A stretch of 64,000 bases of DNA from positions 186,001 to 250,000 of the forward strand of contig MFPR01000020.1 of the NCBI GenBank assembly GCA_001784175.1, given 5' to 3'. The translations under genes were made by a program, and so were the position numbers. The notes beneath the pieces were generated by a model, which saw only the letters and a list, made by a program, of their open reading frames with translations, had not been told where the DNA came from and did no database searches. The DNA comes from Candidatus Lindowbacteria bacterium RIFCSPLOWO2_12_FULL_62_27 (GTDB lineage Bacteria; Lindowbacteria; 2-12-FULL-62-27). Position 1 is the stretch's first letter. Each line of letters opens with the position of its first letter. Below, piece by piece: positions 1 to 7,298 of this stretch.

Positions 1-683
1 TCTGTAAAGAAAGTGAACGGGTGCCAGAAAACAGATAAGGGTCCGAAACGTTCCTGTGACATCCATCGTCGTGTAAACGACCTCGGCGGTGGAAAAGTCT
101 CTTTCAAAATATTGATGAACCGATGAAGTCCTTCCAGTTTGTCGGCGATGTTGTTCAACCGGACCACGTCACCAGCCGTGATGGATAGTTGCAAGTCGAT
201 GTCAGCCAGCCGGGGAATTCTTTGGCCCGGTGGCGGGGCCCATCGACAGGCCAGTGCGAAGGCCGCGTCGATCGCCGCCCAGAGCGCGATGTCAAGAAGG
301 GGGAGAGCATCCGCGCTGCCGCCCGCCCGAAGCGCCGCGTCCCGTTTTGAAAAAAAGTCTTCCCACAGACTTGCGGCCTCTGACGGGGTGAGGGGATGGG
401 GTCTTTCCCACGCTTGGGATGCCATCGATATAAACGTGTCGGCCATGCCGGAAACAGCTTTCCCCTGAGCGATCTTTCGGAAGAAGGGGCCGTTTCGTTG
501 TCTTCGCGCCGTTATTCTCTCTATGAGGTCGCTTCGGCTCGTGTAATCGACAACGAAGTCCCGGACGTTCTCCGAGTGGGTCTCTCGGGTTCTCGGGCCG
601 GCGGTTGTGACAACCAGAAATTCGTTGTCCGAGAACCGGATGACCGCTTCTGTTCCGGAGGACTTTAGAAAATCAAGAGCCAT
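1..683 (-). CDS. Unrecognised protein, C-terminus beyond the left edge
   Basis: An open frame runs from an ATG at 683 to the window edge with no stop, giving at least 227 residues. I do not recognise it. It starts MALDFLKSSGTEAVIRF, is fairly rich in Arg, Phe and Trp, and has one moderately hydrophobic stretch (DIALWAAIDAAFALAC, about residues 130-145). The start lies 6 bp beyond the stop of the HlyD-like gene, so the two are probably cotranscribed. No Shine-Dalgarno is evident and translation may depend on coupling. Continuous codon use and the tight spacing support a real gene; function is unknown. Confidence 0.6.
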   Translation of the reverse strand, partial: MALDFLKSSGTEAVIRFSDNEFLVVTTAGPRTRETHSENVRDFVVDYTSRSDLIERITARRQRNGPFFRKIAQGKAVSGMADTFISMASQAWERPHPLTPSEAASLWEDFFSKRDAALRAGGSADALPLLDIALWAAIDAAFALACRWAPPPGQRIPRLADIDLQLSITAGDVVRLNNIADKLEGLHRFINILKETFPPPRSFTRRWMSQERFGPLSVFWHPFTFFT

Positions 684-689
684 GGGGGG

Positions 690-1472
690 CTATTGTCCAA
701 ACTTGATAACCGCTCCCTCCGGCCTTTGGGCCAGGAGCACACCAAACAGAGAGCCTTTGTAATGTACGGCCTCGACGACCACTTCCGATCCGATTGGAGG
801 GACGGTCGTATCCGTGAATGCGACGGTGCAGTTGACATGAGATTCATAAGAACGGTTCGGCCGGATGAGGCCAACACCCCGGAAAACAACTCTGCCTGAA
901 TAACGCTTGCCCCAGACATCCGTTATCGAAACAAGAGAGCCTTCGCCAAACGCCCTAAACCCGCGTTCGGGCACAGGCACATCAATTGTCGGAGAATCCG
1001 ATTGATAAATACGAAACAGCGGTCGGTCTTCGATGACCGTGCGGCCTTCCTCCAAAAAATCGAATAATTCGACGATCCCGGTCACGGGTGCGCGAAGAAC
1101 CACGGCCTTCATATTCTCTTCGAGCCGCTGCATCCGCGTTTTGACGTGTTCATCTCGCGGGAGCGGTATGTCAATCCATCCAGTTTCGAGTTTGGATTGT
1201 AAAGATGAGATTTCATCTGCGAAGCCGCCCGTATCCAGAATCAGGACGGGATCGCCCGCAGAAACCTTCACGCCTGTTGAGGCGACGATTTTTTTCAGAG
1301 GCGCCTTAAACGGTGCGGAGACCAGGATGGTCTTGCCGGTCACTGTTCCGGCCGCCGGAACCACGATGCGGACGGGAACGAATATTGTCAGGGCGACAGC
1401 GACCATGACCGCGAGGCCCAAAACGGTCCTGCCGATTCGAGCGATGAATTTGGGTGAAATCCAGCGGTTCAT
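690..1472 (-). CDS. HlyD-like membrane fusion/adaptor protein
   Basis: 260 residues. One N-terminal membrane segment (about residues 13-32, VLGLAVMVAVALTIFVP) is followed by the beta-strand pattern of a biotinyl-lipoyl-like domain (PAAGTVTG...VSAPFKAPLKKI). A short hairpin follows, then a second half-lipoyl strand (VVLRAPVTGIVELF) and a C-terminal beta-barrel region. That order is typical of periplasmic adaptor subunits of type I secretion or RND pumps, but the protein is short for the family and its coiled-coil hairpin is brief. It overlaps the upstream gene by 4 bp and sits 6 bp from the downstream one. No pump or outer membrane channel gene is in view, so the partner is unknown and may lie left of the window. 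Confidence 0.75.
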   Translation of the reverse strand: MNRWISPKFIARIGRTVLGLAVMVAVALTIFVPVRIVVPAAGTVTGKTILVSAPFKAPLKKIVASTGVKVSAGDPVLILDTGGFADEISSLQSKLETGWIDIPLPRDEHVKTRMQRLEENMKAVVLRAPVTGIVELFDFLEEGRTVIEDRPLFRIYQSDSPTIDVPVPERGFRAFGEGSLVSITDVWGKRYSGRVVFRGVGLIRPNRSYESHVNCTVAFTDTTVPPIGSEVVVEAVHYKGSLFGVLLAQRPEGAVIKFGQ

Positions 1473-2362
1473 TCTTCCACGTCCGTCGATTTTTCTTCAA
1501 TCAGTTCCTTGTTCAAGGCGACAAGAGACGATCCCGGTGAGCCCGGATAGGGCGTTGGATTCTCCATAAACAGTCTGTCGCACTGGGGACAGCTTGTCAC
1601 ATCCGGCTGTAAATCGAGAGACCTCTTTTTTCCATCCTCGCGCGGTGGGACAAGGTGAACGAAACTCGACGGCGAGTACCATTCGGCGGGAGGCTTGCCG
1701 CCCACGCGCCTGAGAAGGTCCTCCGCCAGATCCAACAGCGTCTTCACCGCGCTCATGAACGCCGTTTTTGAAGCGGAGGCTCGGCCAAGATAAGGCGACA
1801 TGCCGCGGGCCAGGTCGTGACTGTTGGTGATCCGGCGGCTGATGCTCGCCACTTCCAGATAAATCTTGAACAGGAGGTCCATCGATTGGTCCCCTCGGGC
1901 CAACAGTTCATTGAGGTTGTCGATCCACGTATCGAGACGAATCCGGTGATGGAACAATTCGCGCGATGGGATGAGGCGCGTTCGATGAGCGTTCTCGGCG
2001 ATTTTCTTCAGGGTGTCGGCGATCCCCGTCTTGTCGAACAGGCATTGACCGCCCAGGACGGCGTCCCGGATACCGGAAGGGTCGGGAAACATTTGGATGT
2101 GGGACAAGACCCATTGGAACGCGGGGAACCGGATCATCACGGCCCAGCCCTTGCCGCGCCTCCAATACACATGGCCGTCGCGCGTCCCACCGTCCATTTC
2201 GACCGCCACCAGAGTGGTAATCCCCAGATCACGGAACAGACCGCTGGGTTCATCGGTGCTCGCCTTGGGATGTCGGAACACGGCCAGGCTCGTTTTTTCG
2301 TTCCGATACCAGTCCGACCAGAATTGGATCGCTTTTTCTCTGGCTTCACGCGGTTCGATCAT
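1469..2362 (-). CDS. Unrecognised protein with C-terminal CxxC, operon head
   Basis: 297 residues, predicted soluble, no signal peptide. I do not recognise a family. The N-terminal half is mixed alpha/beta with several Trp residues, the middle is helical, and the last 40 residues carry a CPQCDR motif that could bind zinc or be redox active. It heads the three-gene minus-strand operon with the HlyD-like protein, and the 4 bp overlap implies translational coupling. The ATG has no Shine-Dalgarno but lies 9 bp from a possible -10 box, as in other genes here. A cytoplasmic partner of the adaptor is possible but is only inference. Confidence 0.6.
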   Translation of the reverse strand: MIEPREAREKAIQFWSDWYRNEKTSLAVFRHPKASTDEPSGLFRDLGITTLVAVEMDGGTRDGHVYWRRGKGWAVMIRFPAFQWVLSHIQMFPDPSGIRDAVLGGQCLFDKTGIADTLKKIAENAHRTRLIPSRELFHHRIRLDTWIDNLNELLARGDQSMDLLFKIYLEVASISRRITNSHDLARGMSPYLGRASASKTAFMSAVKTLLDLAEDLLRRVGGKPPAEWYSPSSFVHLVPPREDGKKRSLDLQPDVTSCPQCDRLFMENPTPYPGSPGSSLVALNKELIEEKSTDVEE

Positions 2363-2371
2363 CTGGGACGT

Positions 2372-2400
2372 ATTCTATCATCAAAGCCGAGAGGGCAAAA
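2372..2400 (-). promoter_or_regulatory. Candidate promoter for the HlyD operon
   Basis: On the minus strand TTTTGC, 17 bp, TAGAAT. The -10 box ends 9 bp before the ATG at 2362, so the transcript would be nearly leaderless. The -35 is weak; support comes mainly from the same geometry at other genes. Confidence 0.35.
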
Positions 2401-2445
2401 GGGGCGGTCGATACGCCTCTCTCTCATGAGAGAGTGGCCTGTCCA

Positions 2446-2474
2446 TTGACTTTTCCCCGGTGTCCGCGTAAGTT
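2446..2474 (+). promoter_or_regulatory. Leaderless-type promoter for the TPR membrane protein
   Basis: TTGACT, 17 bp, TAAGTT; the -10 ends 9 bp before ATG 2484. No Shine-Dalgarno precedes the start, so initiation is probably leaderless. Confidence 0.5.
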
Positions 2475-2483
2475 GCATTGGCC

Positions 2484-3623
2484 ATGTCGAAGAAAAACAG
2501 GCGCGACCGGCAGGAACGCGGGAAACCTTTTCAACCGGAGCAGGGCAAACCTGCGCCATCGGGCACGCCCGCCGGTCAGCCCCCCGGCGCGGCGCCGCAG
2601 CCGCCTGCGCCCGTCCAGCCTGGGGCGCCCGAGGGACCTTCGGGGGTCGACCCCAAATACTTGACGTGGTCCTGGTATGGCAAAATCTTTCTCGGCTGTT
2701 TTGTTCTGACGTGGATCGCGTTTCTTGGGTTTGTCTACATCATGAAGAGCATTTCCAGGGGTTACACGGAAGACGGCATCGCGATGTACCGGATGGCGAA
2801 GAGTCTCCAGGCCCAGAAGGAGCGGCATCCGGATATCGTGACGGCGGAACTCGCGGCGCTCGACGCCGTCGTCGATATCGAAAAACTCAAGGCTTTCATC
2901 CTCAGCGACGTCGCCTACAAGGAGGTCGTCACGGAGGACACCAAAGCATGGCTCCGGGAACAGGATGAAAAATATACGGAGCTGTTGGATCACCTCAAAC
3001 AAGTCAAGGCATTTGACCCGATCCAGGAAAAAATTCGGGACAAGACCGTGGAAAAAATACAGATCATCCAGGACAGCGTCCGGACCATCCTCAAAAAGGC
3101 CGATATGTCCGACCGGCTCGCGTTTCGAAACACGGCGATCGCGCTGGACCGGACCATCAACCAGGCCGCCTGGTACAGTCAGATCGCCGCCGGGTTCTTT
3201 TCCTGGCCCGCCGCACTCGATGCCGCCGAACGGTCTTTCTTTGAAGCCCTTCGGTTCTGGCAGGAGAATCCGGAGGCGGCGTACTGGTGGGGCCGGGTGC
3301 TGGACGAAACGGCCATCCATGACGTGGCGGCGGAAAAAAAGATCATGGCGGTTCGATTCGATCCAAAATCCGAGCTCGCCGACAGCATCGTTGTGGAATT
3401 CAAGACGGCCCTCGACGCGAACCCGGAGGCGCCCCGCGCGATTTACAATTATGCGTTCGCCCTCTACCGCAAAGGCCGCGTGGATGAGGCGGTTCCCCTC
3501 TACCGCAAGGTCTATGAAAAAGATCCGCAGATGGAAACCTTCGAAGGATTCCTCGCCAAACGCCGGCTGGATATCATCGAACGCAAGATCGACATGCGCT
3601 GGTACAAGACTGACGATTTCTAG
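2484..3623 (+). CDS. Membrane-anchored TPR-like protein, Pro-rich N-terminus
   Basis: 379 residues. A basic then proline/glycine-rich N-terminus (to about residue 55) precedes one hydrophobic segment (IFLGCFVLTWIAFLGFVYIM, about 66-85). A long, mostly helical extracytoplasmic region ends in a TPR-like unit (AIYNYAFALYRKGRVDEAVPLYRKVYEKDP-like pattern, about 320-350). It is probably anchored in the inner membrane with its C-terminus outside. Partner and function are unknown; TPR proteins usually scaffold complexes. A TTG at 2478 is in frame two codons upstream. I prefer the ATG because it lies 9 bp from the -10 box. The next gene, def, starts 30 bp downstream on the same strand. Confidence 0.7.
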   Translation: MSKKNRRDRQERGKPFQPEQGKPAPSGTPAGQPPGAAPQPPAPVQPGAPEGPSGVDPKYLTWSWYGKIFLGCFVLTWIAFLGFVYIMKSISRGYTEDGIAMYRMAKSLQAQKERHPDIVTAELAALDAVVDIEKLKAFILSDVAYKEVVTEDTKAWLREQDEKYTELLDHLKQVKAFDPIQEKIRDKTVEKIQIIQDSVRTILKKADMSDRLAFRNTAIALDRTINQAAWYSQIAAGFFSWPAALDAAERSFFEALRFWQENPEAAYWWGRVLDETAIHDVAAEKKIMAVRFDPKSELADSIVVEFKTALDANPEAPRAIYNYAFALYRKGRVDEAVPLYRKVYEKDPQMETFEGFLAKRRLDIIERKIDMRWYKTDDF

Positions 3624-3653
3624 CATCCGGTAACGAATACCCCGCTTTTCTCG

Positions 3654-4205
3654 ATGGGAATCCTGAAAGTCGCCAGGCTTGGGCACCCCGCCATTCGCGC
3701 AGGCGCGCTACCCGTGCCGGACGGGTGGTGGAAGTCGCCGGCGGCCCGGCAGTTCCTTCTGGACATGGTCGATACGATGCGCGAGTACGGCGGCGTCGGC
3801 TTGGCCGCGCCGCAGGTTCACCAGCCCGTCCGAGTCGCCGTCATCGAAATCGAACACAATCCGCGGTATCCACAGGCGCCCCCCTTCCCGCTCACCGTTC
3901 TCATCAACCCCCGAATTGTCTGGCGCTCGGATGAAACCGAGGAGAACTGGGAGGGTTGCCTCTCGGTGCCGGACCTGCGCGGCCGCGTGGCACGGGCGTC
4001 GAGCGTCAGAATAGAGGCGGTCGACGAAAATGGCCGGACCCGCGCCTGCGAAGCGTCCGGATTCGCCGCGCGCGCCTTCCAGCACGAACTTGATCACCTG
4101 GATGGCAAGGTCTTCCTGGACCGGATGGACACGCCGTCCAGCCTGACGCATCTTGACGAGTATTATCGGTTTCACTGCCGGGATGGCGGCGAATCCGAGT
4201 CTTGA
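3654..4205 (+). CDS. def: Peptide deformylase
   Basis: 183 residues. Removes the N-formyl group from nascent proteins in the cytoplasm. All three family motifs are present: GVGLAAPQ (motif I, about residue 48), EGCLSVP (motif II, with the metal-binding Cys, about 101) and QHELDH (motif III, two metal-binding His and the catalytic Glu, about 144). Length is normal. No Shine-Dalgarno precedes the ATG, and the gene probably shares a transcript with the upstream TPR gene. No fmt neighbour is present. Confidence 0.93.
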   Translation: MGILKVARLGHPAIRAGALPVPDGWWKSPAARQFLLDMVDTMREYGGVGLAAPQVHQPVRVAVIEIEHNPRYPQAPPFPLTVLINPRIVWRSDETEENWEGCLSVPDLRGRVARASSVRIEAVDENGRTRACEASGFAARAFQHELDHLDGKVFLDRMDTPSSLTHLDEYYRFHCRDGGESES

Positions 4206-4230
4206 AAACGCAATCCGGTTTGTATATGAT
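4202..4230 (+). promoter_or_regulatory. htpX promoter
   Basis: TTGAAA, 17 bp, TATGAT: near-consensus sigma70 geometry. Unlike many genes here it leaves a leader of about 30 nt with a GGGGAG Shine-Dalgarno before the ATG at 4267. The -35 overlaps the end of def. Confidence 0.6.
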
Positions 4231-4266
4231 ATGGACACGTTATGACATCTGAAAGGGGAGAACCCT

Positions 4267-5157
4267 ATGGCATGGATTAAAAGAATATTTCTGTTTGTCG
4301 CTGTCAACCTGCTGGTGATTGTCACCATCTCGATCGTTCTGAACGTCCTCGGCGTGAAGCCATACATCACGGCCCGCGGCATCGACTACCGGATGCTCAT
4401 GGCGTTCTGTCTCGTATGGGGCATGGGCGGCGCCTTCATATCGCTCGCGCTGTCCAAAGTCATGGCCAAATGGATGGCCGGCGTTCGGGTCATTGAGCCT
4501 GACACGCGCGAGCCGGTCCTCCGAGACCTGGTCCAGATGGTCCATTCCTTGGCCCGGCGCGCCGGCATGACGAAGATGCCGGAAGTCGGCGTTTACGACA
4601 GCCCGGAAATCAACGCGTTCGCCACCGGCCCCACAAAAAACAGTTCCATCGTCGCCGTCTCCACCGGACTCCTTCAGCGCATGGACCGCAGCCAGCTCGA
4701 AGGCGTCCTCGGACACGAAATTTCTCACATCAACAACGGCGACATGGTCACGATGACGCTCATCCAGGGCGTCGTCAACGCATTCGTCATGTTCTTCGCT
4801 CGCGTCATCTCCTGGGCCGTCTGCCAGAACGTCAAGGAGAATGCGCGGTACCTCGTGCATTTCCTCGTGACCATGGTGCTTGAGATCGTCTTCAGTCTCC
4901 TCGGGTTCATCGTCGTCGCTTACTTTTCAAGACACCGCGAGTACCGGGCCGATGCGGGCGGCGCGCGCGTCGCGGGACGCGATAAAATGATCGATGCGCT
5001 CAAGGCGCTCATGGGTTCCGAACGGATGGTGGACAAGGGCAACGAGGCGCTGGCCACGCTCAAGATTTCCGGCCGGCCCTCCGGATTCATGGCGCTCTTC
5101 GCCACGCATCCGGCCTTGGAGGACCGGATCCGCAGACTGGAGTCGGCGCGGATCTAG
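4267..5157 (+). CDS. htpX: Membrane protease HtpX
   Basis: 296 residues. Zinc metalloprotease of the inner membrane that degrades damaged membrane proteins. Two N-terminal membrane segments (about 7-27 and 40-58) are followed by HEISH (HExxH zinc site, about 155), two more hydrophobic segments (about 175-240), and REYRADAGGA, which supplies the third zinc ligand. Length matches E. coli HtpX. It has its own promoter and a good Shine-Dalgarno. It converges on the methyltransferase, with stop codons overlapping by 4 bp. Confidence 0.93.
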   Translation: MAWIKRIFLFVAVNLLVIVTISIVLNVLGVKPYITARGIDYRMLMAFCLVWGMGGAFISLALSKVMAKWMAGVRVIEPDTREPVLRDLVQMVHSLARRAGMTKMPEVGVYDSPEINAFATGPTKNSSIVAVSTGLLQRMDRSQLEGVLGHEISHINNGDMVTMTLIQGVVNAFVMFFARVISWAVCQNVKENARYLVHFLVTMVLEIVFSLLGFIVVAYFSRHREYRADAGGARVAGRDKMIDALKALMGSERMVDKGNEALATLKISGRPSGFMALFATHPALEDRIRRLESARI

Positions 5158-5927
5158 GTATCCCCCTCTCCCGCCTTTGGCGGGAGAGGGTTGGGGTGAG
5201 GGTGGCCGTCCCGAAGCCGTTCGGACACCAGCAGCAGTCGAAAGGGCCACCGCCAGGGAGCGGTGGCGATGTAGGGATAGCCGCCTTTCGCGAGGATCCC
5301 TCGCATTTCGCCCAACGTGTAGGCGCGCCGGAAGGACAGCGGCGCGTCGTTTCGAAACAGGAGGCTTGGTGGCGCCAGCCTCCGGGCCACCACTTTACAC
5401 ATCCAGTAGAACAGCGCCGTTCGGCGAAGGTCGGTGAGAATCACGCCCACCCGAGCCAGCCGGTACGCCTTCCATAAGAAAAACGAAATCTGCTCGCTCG
5501 ATAGATGATGAAGAAGCAGCGATGCGATCACAAAATCAAAACTGCCGTCCGAAAACTTCGATTCGAAAAAATCCGAGTGGACAATGTCGATCTCCGGATA
5601 TCCCGAGATCCGCTCCCGCGCCAGCCGGACGGCGTGCGGATGCGAATCGATCCCGATCAGGCGCATCCCCCAGCCCCGCCGGCGCGACAGCCTGGCCAGC
5701 GTCTCGTCGATGTCCCCGCCGCCGCAGCCGACGTCCAGCACCGTGAAGGAGGACAGGCCGCGGACGCGCACCATCTCCTCCAGCGCTCGAACCACGGTCG
5801 ACGCGCCGCCCAGCCGGTGATTGGTCCACTCGACCGCACGAAACGCGCTCGCGTATTCATCGTAGGGAATAAGTTCGGCGGGCGCGTCGATCTGCTCCCG
5901 CTGGTGTTGTTCCCGTTTAAGCCACAT
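5154..5927 (-). CDS. SAM-dependent methyltransferase partnered with a ketosynthase
   Basis: 257 residues, class I methyltransferase. The SAM motif is VLDVGCGGGDIDETLA (about 65-80), followed by LIGIDSHPHAV (motif II) and FDFVIASLLLHHL (motif IV). The pattern with an N-terminal TNHRLGG resembles methyltransferases found beside polyketide or fatty acyl synthase genes. The ATG at 5927 is chosen because it overlaps the ketosynthase stop by 11 bp; longer versions are antisense readings. The last 18 residues (HPHPNPLPPKAGEG and neighbours) come from a genomic palindromic repeat that has been read through, so the ancestral stop was probably earlier. Confidence 0.8.
   Translation of the reverse strand: MWLKREQHQREQIDAPAELIPYDEYASAFRAVEWTNHRLGGASTVVRALEEMVRVRGLSSFTVLDVGCGGGDIDETLARLSRRRGWGMRLIGIDSHPHAVRLARERISGYPEIDIVHSDFFESKFSDGSFDFVIASLLLHHLSSEQISFFLWKAYRLARVGVILTDLRRTALFYWMCKVVARRLAPPSLLFRNDAPLSFRRAYTLGEMRGILAKGGYPYIATAPWRWPFRLLLVSERLRDGHPHPNPLPPKAGEGDT
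5164..5206 (-). repeat. GC-rich palindromic repeat, copy A
   Basis: A perfect 12 bp inverted repeat CCCTCTCCCGCC with a 3 nt loop, followed by TTGGGGTGAGGGTGGC. It lies between the converging htpX and methyltransferase stops and could act as a two-way terminator. It also encodes the methyltransferase C-terminus. Confidence 0.85.
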
Positions 5928-7191
5928 GGCGGCTGACAATGAGCGCGGCGTTCTTGGATCCGAAGGCCAGCGTGTTGACCAGGGCGGCATCGCACCGCCA
6001 CTTGCGCGCGCGGTTCGGCACGTAATCGAGATCGCACGCAGGGTCAGGCTCGTCCAGATTGACGGTGGGCGACACCACACCGTCGGTGATCGGCAAAAGC
6101 GCCGCCGCCAGGCCCGCCGCGCCGCTCGCGCCCTGCGGATGGCCGATCATCGACTTGACGGAACTGCACGGGATGCGGCGGCCGGCCGGCCCGAAGGCGG
6201 CTTTGACGGCTTCCGTCTCGATCGCGTCGTTCATCCGCGTCGAGGTTCCATGCACCTGGATGTGGCCGATGTCCGCCAACGTGAGGTTCGCGTCCTCCAC
6301 CGCCAGCCGCATCGCCCGCGCGCTTTCGGCCGGGTCCTTCAGTTTGACACGGTGATGGGCCTCGCAAGTCGCGCCGTAGCCGCGAATCTCTCCATATATT
6401 CTTGCGTCCCGCCCGAGGGCGAGATCCGCCCGCTCCAGCACAAACATCCACGCGCCCTCTCCCAGCACAAATCCGTCCCGCGCGGCGTCGAAGGGCCGCG
6501 ACGCGCGCGCCGGGTCATCGTTCCATCGCGCCGCCAACACGCGCATCATGTCGAACCCGGCCATGATGCCCGGCGTGATCGTCGCGTCCACCCCGCCCGT
6601 CAGCACGCGGTCCAGCCGGCCCGACCGGATGTGGTGCAGGGCGTACCCGATGGCGTCGCTCGAACTGGTGCACCCGTCCGAGATGACGTGGGAAAGTCCG
6701 CGCAAGCCAAAATGGATCGATATCTCGCTTCCCAGCGTGCCGGTCGTTGAACTGGAGATGTTGTACACGGAAAGACGCGCGCTGTCTTCGCGATGGCCAT
6801 GGTGTCCGTTGCCGAAATATATCTCGTATTGCCGTTCCGAAAAATCGATCGGCCCCCCGCCGCTGCCGATGCACACGCCGAACCGCCGCCGATCCTCGTC
6901 CGTGAGCCGCTCCGCCGCAAGACCCGCATCCGACATCGCCTCCCCGCTGGCCGCCAGCGCCATCGGCACGGCCCGGCTGATATGCCGCAGGTCCCGGTCG
7001 CCGGCCGGTAGATGGGCCGCCGCGTCAAATTCCAGCGCCTGCCCCGCGATCCGGGTCTTCAGCCGCCCGGGATCGAAAAGCTCTATCCTCCGAACCCCGC
7101 TCCGCCCCTCCACGAGCGCCCGCCGAAACGCCGGCCACCCCTGAGCGTTCGGCGATACCACACCGACCCCGGTGATCACCGCTTGATCCAC
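5917..7191 (-). CDS. Beta-ketoacyl-ACP synthase (KAS II/FabF-like)
   Basis: 424 residues. Condenses acyl thioesters with malonyl-ACP. The catalytic triad is visible: Cys in DGCTSSSDA (about 165), His in VHGTSTRMND (about 305) and His in SMIGHPQGA (about 340). Length is typical of FabF-type condensing enzymes. The GTG at 7191 is chosen because VDQAVITGVGVVSP is the usual family N-terminus and a TACCGT -10 box lies 6 bp upstream. An ATG at 7245 is in frame, and the frame stays open through a GACA repeat to 7329. No acyl carrier protein or FabG is adjacent. With the overlapping methyltransferase gene it looks like a small specialised lipid or polyketide pair rather than housekeeping fatty acid synthesis. 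Confidence 0.85.
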   Translation of the reverse strand: MDQAVITGVGVVSPNAQGWPAFRRALVEGRSGVRRIELFDPGRLKTRIAGQALEFDAAAHLPAGDRDLRHISRAVPMALAASGEAMSDAGLAAERLTDEDRRRFGVCIGSGGGPIDFSERQYEIYFGNGHHGHREDSARLSVYNISSSTTGTLGSEISIHFGLRGLSHVISDGCTSSSDAIGYALHHIRSGRLDRVLTGGVDATITPGIMAGFDMMRVLAARWNDDPARASRPFDAARDGFVLGEGAWMFVLERADLALGRDARIYGEIRGYGATCEAHHRVKLKDPAESARAMRLAVEDANLTLADIGHIQVHGTSTRMNDAIETEAVKAAFGPAGRRIPCSSVKSMIGHPQGASGAAGLAAALLPITDGVVSPTVNLDEPDPACDLDYVPNRARKWRCDAALVNTLAFGSKNAALIVSRHVA

Positions 7192-7197
7192 GGACTC

Positions 7198-7226
7198 ACG
7201 GTAACAAAGCAACTTGGCGCGGGCAA
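7198..7226 (-). promoter_or_regulatory. Candidate ketosynthase promoter
   Basis: Minus strand TTGCCC, 17 bp, TACCGT, with 6 bp to the GTG at 7191. It would give a leaderless transcript and supports that start. Confidence 0.35.
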
Positions 7227-7257
7227 CGTTCCCCCTCACCCACATCAAAAAAAAGCC

Positions 7258-7294
7258 TTGACAGACAGACAGACAGACAGACAGACAGTATAGT
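7258..7294 (+). promoter_or_regulatory. Promoter-like element with a GACA repeat as spacer
   Basis: A perfect TTGACA (7258-7263) and a TATAGT (7289-7294) are separated by 25 bp made entirely of GACA units. Removing two units would bring the spacer to 17 bp, the sigma70 optimum. A weaker CAGACA inside the tract is already at 17 bp. This is the arrangement of slipped-strand phase-variable promoters, driving the secreted-protein pair downstream. Confidence 0.55.
7260..7288. repeat. Tetranucleotide repeat (GACA) x7.25
   Basis: Seven complete GACA units plus a G, 29 bp, uninterrupted. It lies between divergent genes and also inside the open frame upstream of the ketosynthase start, where it would read as CLSV repeats if translation began at 7329. 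Confidence 0.95.
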
Positions 7295-7298
7295 ATGC

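Noticed and set aside
2424-3686. Minus-strand ORF of 420 residues
   Set aside because: Antisense to the TPR membrane protein and def; composition is Arg/Phe-rich with no family motif.
7260-7288. CRISPR-like array at the GACA tract
   Set aside because: It is a 4 bp simple repeat without spacers; no CRISPR array or cas gene is present in the window.
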